A DNA stretch of 64,000 nucleotides from the NCBI RefSeq assembly GCF_008327685.1, contig NZ_BDDE01000016.1, positions 1-64,000 of the forward strand, written 5' to 3'. Source of the stretch: Actinomadura sp. K4S16 (GTDB lineage: Bacteria > Actinomycetota > Actinomycetes > Streptosporangiales > Streptosporangiaceae). The notes beneath the pieces are model-generated. The model was not told where the DNA came from. It saw only the letters and a program-made list of their open reading frames with translations, and ran no database searches. How positions within the stretch are numbered: position 1 is the stretch's first letter; each line of letters starts with the position of its first letter. This document shows positions 16,590 to 25,533 of the stretch, piece after piece. A program made the translations under genes and the position numbers.

Positions 16590-16800
16590 GGAGAATGGGC
16601 GCAGTTCCAGGTCGATACGATCGTGCCGTCCACCAGTGCGGTATCGCCACCGAGGAGCTCACGCGGATGCGGGGAAGCTCGCGACCGCCCACCGGATGTC
16701 CTTTCTCGCATTATGAGAATGCCGGTGACGAGACATTCGTACGGGTTGACCCGAAATGGGACGGCGAAAGATTTCATGGCTCCCAGAAAGAGCAGCATCT
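16590..16800 (-). pseudogene. Remnant of an IS5-type DDE transposase
   Basis: The minus-strand frame reads LGGDTALVDGTIVSTWN, close to the LxDGTLVPTW catalytic-Asp region of IS5-family transposases. No intact upstream or downstream transposase sequence remains, and the frame soon runs into antisense of the immunity gene. It marks a past insertion at the edge of the toxin-immunity pair. No terminal repeats were found. Confidence 0.35.
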
Positions 16801-16906
16801 GCTCGGGGTGACACCGAGGTGCCCGACTGTTCGGTGGCGTTGAACTGAAGCCTGTCCCCGCCGCGCTTGCTGAGCTCGGCTGGGAATTCTAGCGAGGAAG
16901 ATCGCG

Positions 16907-18118
16907 GTGGAGGCGTATTCGGAGTTGGATGCCGTCGCCATTGCTGAACTGGTGACAGGAAGGGACGTCTCGGCGGTCGAGGTCATGCAAGCGGCGCTCG
17001 CACGAGAGCGGGCCACTGAACCGACGCTGCGGGCGTTCCGGCAAGATTTCACCGCGCAAGCGCTGGCGGATGCGAAAGAGATTGACCGCGTTGTGGCACA
17101 GGGGGCGCGGTTGCGGTTGGCCGGAGTGCCCATCGGGGTCAAGGCATGGGATGGGCTGGATGATTTCCAGACGATTCGGCTGAGGCGGGAAGGCTGTGTC
17201 GTCATCGGCCTCACTTCCGTACCGAAATCGACGACCGAGTGGCAGACCTGGGGGTTTACGGAGCGCGGCCCGACGGTCAACCCTTGGTGTTCAGACCGGA
17301 CGCCGGGCGGCTCCTCAGCGGGTTCCGCAGCGGCGGTGATGGCGGGGGTCGTACCGCTGGCCACTGCCAGTGACGGTGCCGGATCCACTCGCATCCCTGC
17401 CGCATGGTGCGGTGCCATCGGGCTCAAATCCACCAACGGGCGACTCCCGGCCCGCGATTCTGCGGGACTCAACGTTCCCGGTGCGATCGTCCGTTCGGCT
17501 AGGGACGCCGCGCTGCACATGTCCGTCCTTCTGGAGGAGGAAGCGATCGGAGTCGCCAGTGGCAAGGTTCTCGCAGCCACCTGGTCCGCGAATCTGGGGT
17601 ATGCCGATGTCGACTCCGAGCAGGCGGAGATCGCTTGGGCGGCCGCTGCTCACCTGGTCGGCGCGGGCCATGTGAGATGGCATCGGGCCACAGCCGATCT
17701 GCTCGACCCCGAACCTGCCTGGATTGCGATCCGTGGCGTCGGCGATGGCCTTGCCGATGCCGAAACCGTCCGGCGAGTCAACAACGCGAGGCTGCAAGAG
17801 CTCTTCAACGATGTCGATGTGCTGTTCACGCCAACGACACCGGGGCCTCCACATGGGCACCAAGGCCCTGGCAGCACAATGTCGGTCGGTCTGACCTGGG
17901 CGTTCAACATCAGTGGACACCCTGCCATCAGCATCCCCGCCGGCCGGGCCGCCGACGGCACTCCAGTGGGGCTGCAGGCCGTCGCACGACACGGCGAGGA
18001 AGGTACTCTCCTGCGGTTGGTCGCCGACCTTGAACGCCTGAATCCCTGGCCGAAACGGGCACAGCCGACCCGCCCGGAAGGTCGGCCCAGTTCGGCTCTC
18101 GTGCGGCACTCGATCTGA
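16907..18118 (+). CDS. Amidase-signature family hydrolase
   Basis: 403 residues of the amidase signature family. The Ser-cisSer-Lys triad is present: K79 in GVKAWD, the cis-Ser in TPGGSSAGSAAAV (S136/S137), and nucleophile S160 in ASDGAGSTRIPAAWCG. The C-terminal NISGHPAISIPAG and GTPVGLQAVARHGEE complete the fold. It hydrolyses a carboxylic amide to acid and ammonia; substrate unknown. At about 400 residues it is slightly short for the family (450-500). The GTG at 16907 has GAGGAAG a few bases upstream. No neighbour suggests a pathway. Confidence 0.9.
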   Translation: MEAYSELDAVAIAELVTGRDVSAVEVMQAALARERATEPTLRAFRQDFTAQALADAKEIDRVVAQGARLRLAGVPIGVKAWDGLDDFQTIRLRREGCVVIGLTSVPKSTTEWQTWGFTERGPTVNPWCSDRTPGGSSAGSAAAVMAGVVPLATASDGAGSTRIPAAWCGAIGLKSTNGRLPARDSAGLNVPGAIVRSARDAALHMSVLLEEEAIGVASGKVLAATWSANLGYADVDSEQAEIAWAAAAHLVGAGHVRWHRATADLLDPEPAWIAIRGVGDGLADAETVRRVNNARLQELFNDVDVLFTPTTPGPPHGHQGPGSTMSVGLTWAFNISGHPAISIPAGRAADGTPVGLQAVARHGEEGTLLRLVADLERLNPWPKRAQPTRPEGRPSSALVRHSI

Positions 18119-18228
18119 TGCGGTCACGGTGACCGGAGGCGTCGAGGCGGAGAGACGCGCCCGCGCCTCCTCGCCCGCCGACGTCCCCGACTCGGCCGCG
18201 GGAAGCGAGCCTCTGAGAGGCCGCCCGC

Positions 18229-18516
18229 TTACGCTGTATTGCGACCGGTGATGGTCGGTTCGACATCACGCTCGGGTCGGCTGATCTCGGCCCACACCTC
18301 GTCGAGGGAGAGGCCGAGGACCTGGGCGATCGCCGCGATGGTCGAGAAGGCGGGGGTGGCCACACGGCCCGTCTCGATCTTCCGGAGCGTCTCCGGGGAG
18401 ACGCATGCGTCGAGCGCGGTGTCGAGAATCGAGCGCTCTCCCCTGGCTCGACGCAGGAGGGCGCCGAGGCGCTGCCCGCGTTCGAGCTCCGCGGGGGTGA
18501 GCGGCAACCTGACCAT
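18229..18516 (-). CDS. XRE family regulator next to map
   Basis: 95 residues, nearly all helix-turn-helix: LGALLRRARGERSILDTAL, ACVSPETLRKIETGRV, STIAAIAQVLGLSLDEVWAE. It is divergent from a methionine aminopeptidase gene across a 65-base spacer with a doubled ACCGGTATAG element, probably its operator. It likely represses itself and the aminopeptidase gene. A broken second copy lies at 14174-14300, so this gene's 3' end has been duplicated in the past. Confidence 0.85.
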   Translation of the reverse strand: MVRLPLTPAELERGQRLGALLRRARGERSILDTALDACVSPETLRKIETGRVATPAFSTIAAIAQVLGLSLDEVWAEISRPERDVEPTITGRNTA

Positions 18517-18529
18517 GTTCCGATTCTAG

Positions 18530-18555
18530 TACCGGTATAGTATGACCGGTATAGT
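18530..18555. promoter_or_regulatory. Doubled operator ACCGGTATAGT between XRE and map
   Basis: ACCGGTATAGT occurs at 18531-18541 and 18545-18555, a 14-base spacing, and the first copy contains the palindrome TACCGGTA at 18530-18537. TATAGT also resembles a -10 box in each copy, so repressor and polymerase sites would overlap. Confidence 0.6.
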
Positions 18556-18581
18556 TATTGGTGACGTGAGATGGGCGCCGC

Positions 18582-19364
18582 ATGATCGAGATCCTGAACC
18601 CCAGCGAAGTGGCCCGAGCCAAGGACACGGGCGCCCTGGTCGCCGACATCCTGCAGACGGTGAAGAGCCGTACCGCGGTCGGCACGAACCTCCTGGACAT
18701 CGACCAGTGGACCAAGGCGATGATCCTCGAAGCGGGAGCGGAGTCCTGCTACGTCGACTACGAGCCGTCCTTCGGCCGTGGGCCGTTCGGCCATTACATC
18801 TGCACGTCCGTCAACGACGCCGTCCTTCACGGGCTGCCGTACGACTACACGCTTGCCGACGGGGACCTGCTGAGCCTCGACCTCGCCGTCTCCCTGGGAG
18901 GCGTCGCCGCGGACTCCGCCATCAGCTTCGTCGTGGGCGAGTCAAAGCCCCCGGAGAGCGTCGCGCTGATCAACGCGACCGAGCGCGCCTTGAAGGCGGG
19001 GATAGCCGCCGCCGGGCCCGGGGCTCGCACCGGCGACATCTCCCACGCCATCGGCTCGGTCCTCCGCGAGGCGGGCTACTCGATCAACACCGAGTTCGGA
19101 GGCCACGGCATCGGATCGACGATGCACCAGGACCCGCACGTCTCCAACACCGGCCGCCCCGGCCGCGGCTACAAACTGCGCCCCGGCCTGCTCCTCGCAC
19201 TGGAGCCGTGGGTCATGGCCGACACCGCCGAACTCGTCACCGACGCCGACGGCTGGACCCTCCGAAGCGCGACCGGCTGCCGCACGGCCCACAGCGAGCA
19301 CACTATCGCCATCACCGAGAACGGCGCCGAAATCCTCACCCTGCCGAAGCACACGCGCCCGTGA
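18582..19364 (+). CDS. map: Type I methionine aminopeptidase
   Basis: 260 residues. All five metal ligands are present: D100 (LSLDLAV), D111 (GVAADSAISF), H175 (GGHGIG), E208 (ALEPW), E239 (HSEHT); substrate histidines H83 (VLHGLP) and H182 (STMHQDP) also fit. It removes the initiator methionine from new proteins. It is a complete type Ia enzyme without the N-terminal zinc extension. Pairing with an XRE regulator suggests an accessory copy rather than the housekeeping one, which usually lies near secY/adk. Confidence 0.92.
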   Translation: MIEILNPSEVARAKDTGALVADILQTVKSRTAVGTNLLDIDQWTKAMILEAGAESCYVDYEPSFGRGPFGHYICTSVNDAVLHGLPYDYTLADGDLLSLDLAVSLGGVAADSAISFVVGESKPPESVALINATERALKAGIAAAGPGARTGDISHAIGSVLREAGYSINTEFGGHGIGSTMHQDPHVSNTGRPGRGYKLRPGLLLALEPWVMADTAELVTDADGWTLRSATGCRTAHSEHTIAITENGAEILTLPKHTRP

Positions 19365-19567
19365 GGTCGAAGCCGCGCCTGCCCTTGCGCTCCTAGCGAC
19401 TCCCGTGGCTCGGTCAATGCCGCCGTGCCCCGCGCAAGGCTCCGCATGATCCGCTTCACATCCCGCCCGGGCTACGTGCAGGCCCGGTCGGGGACGCTGC
19501 AACCCGCCGATGCGGACGGTTGTGCGTCCCCGGGGCGCGGCTCACACGGACACCTCTCGATTGCGGG

Positions 19568-19915
19568 TCAGACGAAGACCGCGCGGATGTCGCCGCCGAA
19601 GTAGCCGCTGCCCGCGTAGGCCCACGAGATCGCGGGAGCGTCCACGATGGACCCGCCGATGGTGGTGCAGTGGCCCGGACCGCAAGCCGTTCCGACGACG
19701 TAGTAGCGGCCCGCGTCGCACCCGACGCCGATGCGCTTGCCGTCCGAGGACCGGTAGGTCGAGCAGACGATCCTCTTGCCGGCCTTCTCGGTGGCCTTGG
19801 TCGCGGCAGCGTGGGCGGGAAGAGCGGTCAGCGCCGCAACGGAGGCCGTCGCGGCCGCGAGTGCGGCCGCCGCTGCGGCCGTTGCGGTGATCTTGCTGAG
19901 GATGAGGCGGCCCAT
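19568..19915 (-). CDS. Small secreted protein, unknown function
   Basis: 115 residues. An export signal covers the first 36 residues (basic start, then a long Ala-rich core, cut near PAHA-AAT). The mature part of about 75 residues has four cysteines (IVCSTY, GVGCDAG, TACGPGHC), enough for two disulfides, and a Gly/Tyr-rich end (AYAGSGYFGGDIRAVFV). No family recognised. It stands alone; about 200 non-coding bases lie on each side. Confidence 0.7.
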   Translation of the reverse strand: MGRLILSKITATAAAAAALAAATASVAALTALPAHAAATKATEKAGKRIVCSTYRSSDGKRIGVGCDAGRYYVVGTACGPGHCTTIGGSIVDAPAISWAYAGSGYFGGDIRAVFV

Positions 19916-20117
19916 TCCGGCCCTCCCAAGATTCTCACTCTCGGTGGTATTTCAAGTGCATAAGGTAATCGACGCTGGTAGGGCCGGGCATCCGGGTAAA
20001 CGCGTACAACCCCCGGAACCTCGAAGCCGCGCCAGAGGTGCTCGGTGGCGCCGAGCCGGGCGTGCCGTTGCTGCGCAGGCTCTCGCCGGAGTGGACGTGC
20101 CCGAACGGTGCTCCGTC

Positions 20118-23100
20118 TCAGGCTCTTACCAGGACCAGGAGCTTGTCCAAGGGCGCTGGGTCTGTGGGCGGAGGGCCCGGATCCGGCGTCAATGCGATGA
20201 GTGCTGTGAGGGCGGCGGACAGGTGGTTGGCCAGTTCCCCGTCCGAACCTCCTTCCTTGGCGGCGATCCTCGCCGCCAAGAGCGAGGTGACCGCCAGGAC
20301 CAGGTCGCCTTCCCTGACCGGGCGGCTCCGATCCCACAGCGGCGCGGTCAGCCGTGCCGCGTTCCTGATCAGATTTCCGACCTCTTCCATGTTGGTCGCG
20401 TCGGCGCGGTGCAAGGCGGCCTCCAGCGCCATTTCCGGGTCATGGGCGGGTGAGTCGCTGACGGCGGCACGCAGTTCTTCGCGGAGGTACTCCTCCACGG
20501 TCGACGCCCTGCTCCGGCGGCCCGGAGAACGCTGGGCGTACCTCCATCGTGATTCCAGGAACGAGCGCTCCAAACGGGCGCAGGCCCAGGCTGTGCCGAT
20601 CACAGCGTTCATGTCCAGCCTCCCCAGGTCGCCGGTGAAGACGAGTCGCGCCAAGCTCAAGCCCCACGCGAGGTTCAGTTCCTCTCTGGGGGGATGGGCC
20701 TTGGCCAAGGCGAGGGCGAGTGCATGGTGCCGGGCGCAGCGCAGTGCGAAGTAGAGGTCACGGGCTTTGTCGCGGGCCGACTCGTCATCGGCGTCGGAGG
20801 CGATACCGCCGAGTGCTCCGGTTGTTTCGACGATGAGGCCGACGATGAGGCCGATGAAGCGGTCGATGACAAGGACGCGATCAATGCTCGCGTTGCGTAG
20901 GAGGCCCCTGTATGCGGATGCGGCGTCAGGGCCGCCGTGCGCGGAGCCGGGTCTGCGGCCGAGCGCCACGTCGATCCTCCTGACGGTCATGCGTGCGATG
21001 TCGGAGGCGGGACGGTTGTCGGCCAGGTCCGTGAGGGCGCCTGCGAGGTGGCGGGCGTCGGCCAGGTCGCGCTCAAGTGCATCGCTGAGGGCACGGTCGA
21101 GGGCTCCCAGAAGCTGCTCGCGGTCGGCCCCGCTGCCGCGGATGTGCTCCTGAGGGCGGTCGAGGGCTGGTGCGAGCGGGGCGTGGCGAGCGTTGTCGCG
21201 GAACTGGTGAAGGACATCGAACAGAACATCGGCCGGATCTTCGGGGCCGAACTCCCGGTGGGCGGAGATCCGCTGGAGCCGGGGGCCGAGATCATGGCCG
21301 AGTTCCCCGCCGACCCTCTCGGCGTAGCGGAGGGCCTGGTCGCGGAGGCGGTCGAGATCGAGATCGTCCGCCCGGTCGGGCAGGTCCTCGAAGCCGAGGT
21401 CTACGGCGTACTCCAAGGCGCGTTCGCGCAGGGGGGCGAGGACCGCTTCACTGGCGATGCTGAGTTGGAAGGCGAGGTCGAGGGCGTGCAGCAACCGGTC
21501 CTCGGGCCGGTCGAGGTCGCGGGGCGCCCCGAAGGCCAGCAGGTCGGAGAACGCGGTCGGCGGATCGAAAGCGCGAAGCCGGAAGAGGACGTGGGTGTGC
21601 CGGAGTATGCGGGCCGCGTAGCCGTCGCGTTGCTGCAAAGAAGGCCGGTGGGGAGAGACGGTCGGCGAGAAGGGAACGAGGCGCACCTGACCGTGGTCGT
21701 CGGCCCAGTCCTGGTCCGCGGCGTAGAGGATCACCTTGGCCATGCTCCCGGTTCTTCTGGTGAACAGGTCCCGGTCGAGGATCTGGCGCGCCTCGGCCGG
21801 CGTGGGCAGGCGATAGCCGGTGCCGTCGCCGAACAGGCCGTTGAGCCAGGCGAGGAAGTCCTTGATGTCCCGGGTCCAGAGGCCATCGGACACGTCGGCC
21901 GACAGGTGTCGGCTTGCGATGTAGGGGAGGCAGCGCGTCCAGAGGTCGTTTGACACGGGGTGAGTGCAGACGCGGGTGCCGTCGTCCAGGGCATGGGTGT
22001 CCTGGAGGGCTCGCGCCGCTATGACTCCGTCCAGCAGCCACCTCGCGTCGTCATCCTGGGCCCCGGCCCGCAGAAGCTGATCGAGCCAAGTACGCAGAAC
22101 GGGATCGAGTTCGCGGGCCTCGTCCGCGCAGGCATAGGCGAGATTGAGGGCGGTGACCGTTAGATCCGCCAGACATGCCTCGACGACGGGGCTGGCGTCG
22201 GCACGGGCGGCCCAGAGGAGTGTGACCTCCCGCCACCAGGGGTTGCCGACGTTGTCGATGAGGAGTTGGCGGCGGGACGCGTGCGCGGGCACCAGCATGG
22301 AGGCCAGGTACTCCTGCAAGGTGAGGTGCGCGAAACCGTACCGGCCGTACTGGTGCTCCAAGAGCAGACCGCTGCGCTTGACGTGGAGGAGGAAGGCCGC
22401 AGGAGTGATGTCCGGCGCGGTCCGCTCCAGGACGGTGCGGATGGCGCGTTCGGCTTCCTCGGCCGGGATGTCGCGCAGTTCGCGCCGCATCATGTACCAG
22501 GCCAACTCCTGGACGATGCGCTCCTTCTTCTCCCCGCTCAGGCGGTCCGCATCGGTGTCGCGGAGGTTCTTGGCCTCCTGGCGGCGATGGAGGAGGACCT
22601 GGCACACCTCCTCGTAGAGCGCGACCCGGCTGCCCGGCAGGCTGCCGCGGTACCGGTGCACGTTCGCGATCATGGTGAGCAGCAGCGGGTTCGCGGCCAG
22701 GTCGGAGAGAGTGGGGGCGCTGCTGAGGCGCCGGAAGAGGTCGTCGGCGGCTCGCGAGGCGATGCGGTCGATCTCCCTGGGATCGCCCTCCCGGGAGCGG
22801 TGCTCGATGGCCTGATACCAGGAGTGCAGGAAGTCGCGGATCTGCCGACTGGTGAACCGCTGCACCTGGAGGACATCGGCGCGGGACAGGCGGTTGGCGT
22901 CATATCCGGCTGGGCGGGACGTCACCACGAAGGCGCTGGCCGGGTAGCGGCTGATCTGGGCCTCAATCCACTGCACCACACGGCTTCGGGCCTCCGAGTC
23001 GGCCACCTCGTCCAGGCCGTCCAGCAGGACCACGCACCGGCCCCGCATCAGCCGCTCCTCCAGCCACTCGGCCGAGACGGCGCCGTTCAGCCAGGGCGCG

Positions 23101-23741
23101 GTCACCGCGATCTGCGCCAGCCCTTCGGGCTCCCCGGCAGCGATCTCTTCGGCATGGTCGCGCAGATACAGCAGTACTGGAAGCTGCCGCCGTCCGGGTC
23201 GGCGCCGCTCCACGATCTCCAGTGCGGTGTGCCGGACCAGCGTCGTCTTCCCGGATCCCGCGGCGCCCAGGACCGCGAGGACCCGCCCCGGGGCCAGGAA
23301 GGACGCCAGCGACGCGCGCCGCCCGGCCTCCGTGGAGGGCACCGAGCCGATGCCGGTATCGGTGACGACCTCGGTCACCGGCCGCGGCCGCAGCATCACG
23401 TCGACGTATACCTGACGGGTCCGCAAGACGTATTCCGCCTGGGTGACCAGCCCGATGGTCTCCATCTGGTCGACCGCCGTGCGCATCCGCCGCAGATAGC
23501 CGCGCCGGGATCCCTTTCGCGGCCCATTCGCCCGGGGAGGAGGCGACGCCGTTTCCGGGGAGGGCACGGGGGTTTGCTGCGCCGCTTGCACCAGCGCGCC
23601 CAGGACCGTGAACACCAGCGCCAGATATCCCCAGCTCCAGCTCAGCTTTCCATTGTCGTAGATCTGGTTGACCGCCACGCCTGCCGCGACCGCCAGGGAC
23701 GCCCCGACCAGAGCGCGCCCCACGAACCTCAGCCTTTGCAC
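20118..23741 (-). CDS. Membrane-anchored NACHT NTPase with SUMF1-like segment
   Basis: About 1207 residues. Two hydrophobic segments (near 8-25 and 38-55) anchor the N-terminus. The NACHT NTPase follows: Walker A GAAGSGKTTL near 159, Walker B CVVLLDGLDEV near 236, FVVTSRPAGYD near 271, and the NACHT-end motif YGFAHLTLQEYLASML near 468. Residues about 585-675 (HPVSNDLWTR, FLAWLNGLFGDGTGYRLPTP) resemble a degenerate formylglycine-enzyme (SUMF1) fold. The remaining 500 residues are helical and unassigned. Bacterial NACHT proteins include anti-phage sensors; that role is inference. GTG 23741 has a GGGGG ribosome site; GTG 23786 is possible. Confidence 0.8.
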   Translation of the reverse strand: MQRLRFVGRALVGASLAVAAGVAVNQIYDNGKLSWSWGYLALVFTVLGALVQAAQQTPVPSPETASPPPRANGPRKGSRRGYLRRMRTAVDQMETIGLVTQAEYVLRTRQVYVDVMLRPRPVTEVVTDTGIGSVPSTEAGRRASLASFLAPGRVLAVLGAAGSGKTTLVRHTALEIVERRRPGRRQLPVLLYLRDHAEEIAAGEPEGLAQIAVTAPWLNGAVSAEWLEERLMRGRCVVLLDGLDEVADSEARSRVVQWIEAQISRYPASAFVVTSRPAGYDANRLSRADVLQVQRFTSRQIRDFLHSWYQAIEHRSREGDPREIDRIASRAADDLFRRLSSAPTLSDLAANPLLLTMIANVHRYRGSLPGSRVALYEEVCQVLLHRRQEAKNLRDTDADRLSGEKKERIVQELAWYMMRRELRDIPAEEAERAIRTVLERTAPDITPAAFLLHVKRSGLLLEHQYGRYGFAHLTLQEYLASMLVPAHASRRQLLIDNVGNPWWREVTLLWAARADASPVVEACLADLTVTALNLAYACADEARELDPVLRTWLDQLLRAGAQDDDARWLLDGVIAARALQDTHALDDGTRVCTHPVSNDLWTRCLPYIASRHLSADVSDGLWTRDIKDFLAWLNGLFGDGTGYRLPTPAEARQILDRDLFTRRTGSMAKVILYAADQDWADDHGQVRLVPFSPTVSPHRPSLQQRDGYAARILRHTHVLFRLRAFDPPTAFSDLLAFGAPRDLDRPEDRLLHALDLAFQLSIASEAVLAPLRERALEYAVDLGFEDLPDRADDLDLDRLRDQALRYAERVGGELGHDLGPRLQRISAHREFGPEDPADVLFDVLHQFRDNARHAPLAPALDRPQEHIRGSGADREQLLGALDRALSDALERDLADARHLAGALTDLADNRPASDIARMTVRRIDVALGRRPGSAHGGPDAASAYRGLLRNASIDRVLVIDRFIGLIVGLIVETTGALGGIASDADDESARDKARDLYFALRCARHHALALALAKAHPPREELNLAWGLSLARLVFTGDLGRLDMNAVIGTAWACARLERSFLESRWRYAQRSPGRRSRASTVEEYLREELRAAVSDSPAHDPEMALEAALHRADATNMEEVGNLIRNAARLTAPLWDRSRPVREGDLVLAVTSLLAARIAAKEGGSDGELANHLSAALTALIALTPDPGPPPTDPAPLDKLLVLVRA

Positions 23742-23857
23742 AGCAGTCAGCCCCCGGCCGCTTGACGACAAGACGAGCAAATCCACTTAACAGCGCCGTC
23801 CCGCCGTCCGCCGGAAGAGTCGCCGATCCGTGGCCGCATTGTCGCCGGAGCGTCCGC

Positions 23858-24346
23858 TTATGGCGTGGTGTCCGGTTGCCAGCGGAGCGTCATGTCGGGG
23901 AGGTTCTCCATGTTGCGGGCGCCGTCGTTGGTGTCGACGACGGTGAAGCCGTGGTGCTCGTAGAACGCGCGGGCCTCGGTGTTCTGCTGGAAGACGCGCA
24001 AGGACACTCCGCAGGGGCTGTGCCGTCTCACCTCATCGAGCAGGAGTGTTCCGATGCCCTGACGGCGCATGTCCGGGCGCAGGTAGAGGTGTTCGAGCAT
24101 GTCGCGGTCGAGGGCCGCGTAGCCGTTGATCTGCGTGTCGCGCACGGCTACCCAGACGCGGCATCGCTTGAGCAGGACGTCCCTTATCCAGGCGACCACC
24201 TGGTCGTGGCTGTGCTCTGGGGGAGGCAGGTACGGCATGGTCGCCGACCGAGAGGTCAGGTGGATGTGTGCGATCTCGGCCGCATCCGCCTCCGACGCGA
24301 AGCGGATCCGGGTCCGGTCGTCGACATTCATGCCGGGAACCTGCAC
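23858..24346 (-). CDS. GNAT family N-acetyltransferase
   Basis: 162 residues with a GNAT fold: RIRFASEADAAEIAHIH at the start, LEHLYLRPDMRRQGIGTLLL with the acetyl-CoA loop RRQGIG, then SLRVFQQNTEARAFYEHHGF, the usual end. It should acetylate a small amine or a protein N-terminus; substrate unknown. A shorter start at MNVDD (six codons in) is possible. Monocistronic as far as can be seen. Confidence 0.88.
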   Translation of the reverse strand: MQVPGMNVDDRTRIRFASEADAAEIAHIHLTSRSATMPYLPPPEHSHDQVVAWIRDVLLKRCRVWVAVRDTQINGYAALDRDMLEHLYLRPDMRRQGIGTLLLDEVRRHSPCGVSLRVFQQNTEARAFYEHHGFTVVDTNDGARNMENLPDMTLRWQPDTTP

Positions 24347-24435
24347 ACGACGAGAACTCGCACAGTCCGGGATCGTACAAGCTCGGCAAGTCGCGGCCCT
24401 CTGTCCGACTCCGATCGAGAGCGCCGGTCAGCGCA

Positions 24436-24819
24436 CTAGGTGAGTAGCTCTTTGGGGCTGGTCATGGTCGGGAAGCCTGTGCTGGCGCCCCGCATTTCGG
24501 CGAAGCGGCCGTTCTCGAAGCGGAAGATCTCGAACAGTTCGGGCTGCGCGGCGTCGTTCGGCAGGGGGAGCCCCTCGACGGTCGAGCGGACGGCCGCCCT
24601 GTCGCCGTCGACCAGGATGTCCCGGGCGACGACCCGGATGTCGGGGAAGCGGGCGACGAGTGCCGTCCAGGCCGCCTTGCCCGCCTCGAATCCCGTGGTG
24701 CCGAGAGGGTGGCTGAAGAAGTCAGGGATGTGCAGGGCGGCGGCCTCGTCGAATCGCCGGCTGTTGAAGCACTCCTGCAGTCGTCGCACCAGGGCGGTCG
24801 CGTCCTCGCGTGTGGTCAT
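24436..24819 (-). CDS. SnoaL-like / NTF2-fold protein
   Basis: About 127 residues with the NTF2-fold pattern: ALVRRLQECFNSRRFDEAAA, FFSHPLGTTGFEAGKAAW, FPDIRVVARDILVDGDRAAV, FEIFRFENGRFAEMRGA. Related proteins are polyketide cyclases, isomerases or ester-type hydrolases; chemistry cannot be predicted. The ATG at 24819 has GGAGACG upstream and is preferred to the upstream start at 24855. It is divergent from a TetR repressor that shares a doubled operator with it, so it is probably de-repressed by a ligand. Confidence 0.8.
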   Translation of the reverse strand: MTTREDATALVRRLQECFNSRRFDEAAALHIPDFFSHPLGTTGFEAGKAAWTALVARFPDIRVVARDILVDGDRAAVRSTVEGLPLPNDAAQPELFEIFRFENGRFAEMRGASTGFPTMTSPKELLT

Positions 24820-24862
24820 CGGCTTCGTCTCCTTGTGGCCGGTCATGGGCGGCATGCCTAAG

Positions 24863-24913
24863 CGGTGCGCCGCCCCGGTTAATCACAGACTATACGGTGT
24901 GCCGCCCCGGTTA
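24863..24913. promoter_or_regulatory. Doubled 19-bp operator between SnoaL-like and TetR genes
   Basis: CGGTGcGCCGCCCCGGTTA at 24863-24881 recurs with one change at 24895-24913, a period of 32 bases or three helical turns, so both copies face the same side of the DNA. TATACG at 24891-24896 is a plausible -10 box for the TetR gene. Confidence 0.65.
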
Positions 24914-24924
24914 TGCTGGCCGAC

Positions 24925-25533
24925 ATGTCCAGCCAGCCACCTGAGCCCCAGCCGCCGGCGGCTCGCCGGCGCGACCGGGAGCTGCGGGCCGACGCGCGCC
25001 GCAACCGCGAGCGGGTCCTGCGGACCGCTCAGCGGCTGTTCGCGACGGAAGGACTGGGCGTCTCGCTCGACGAGATCGCTCGGCGCGCCGGTGTCGGCCC
25101 CGGTACCGTCCACCGGCACTTCCCGGCCAAGGAAGAGCTGTATCTCGCCGTCGCGACCGACATGCTGGAAGGGCTGGTGAAGGAGGCCGAGGCGCTCGCC
25201 GCCACCGGCGATCCGGAGGCGGTGTTCACGCTGCTGGCCCGAATGATGGCCTCCGGCGCCGAGAACGTGGCGGTGAAGAGCGCGCTCGAGGCAGCCGAGT
25301 TCGACCTGCGCACCGCCGCCCCGGACGTCGCGGCAGACCTCACCCGCCATGTCGCAGAGCTGCTCGACCGGGCCCAATCGGCAGGCGTCGTGCGCGGAGA
25401 TATCACCGCCGACGAGGTGATGGCCCTGGTCGCCGGCGCTTTCGCCGCGATCCGCCACGCCGGCGCGGAGACCAGCCGCGAACGCTCGGCCCGCATCGCC
25501 CAACTCATCCTGGACGGCCTACGCCCCCGGTGA
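24925..25533 (+). CDS. TetR family repressor
   Basis: About 202 residues. The N-terminal helix-turn-helix is clear: NRERVLRTAQRLFATEGL, VSLDEIARRAGVGPGTVHRH, FPAKEELYLAVATDML. The C-terminal domain (VKSALEAAEFDLRTAAPDVA) is a typical helical ligand pocket. Two ATGs fit; the one at 24913 overlaps the second operator repeat, so I use the one at 24925. It probably represses itself and the divergent SnoaL-like gene. Its last bases overlap the end of the convergent PRTase-like gene by 15. Confidence 0.9.
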   Translation: MSSQPPEPQPPAARRRDRELRADARRNRERVLRTAQRLFATEGLGVSLDEIARRAGVGPGTVHRHFPAKEELYLAVATDMLEGLVKEAEALAATGDPEAVFTLLARMMASGAENVAVKSALEAAEFDLRTAAPDVAADLTRHVAELLDRAQSAGVVRGDITADEVMALVAGAFAAIRHAGAETSRERSARIAQLILDGLRPR

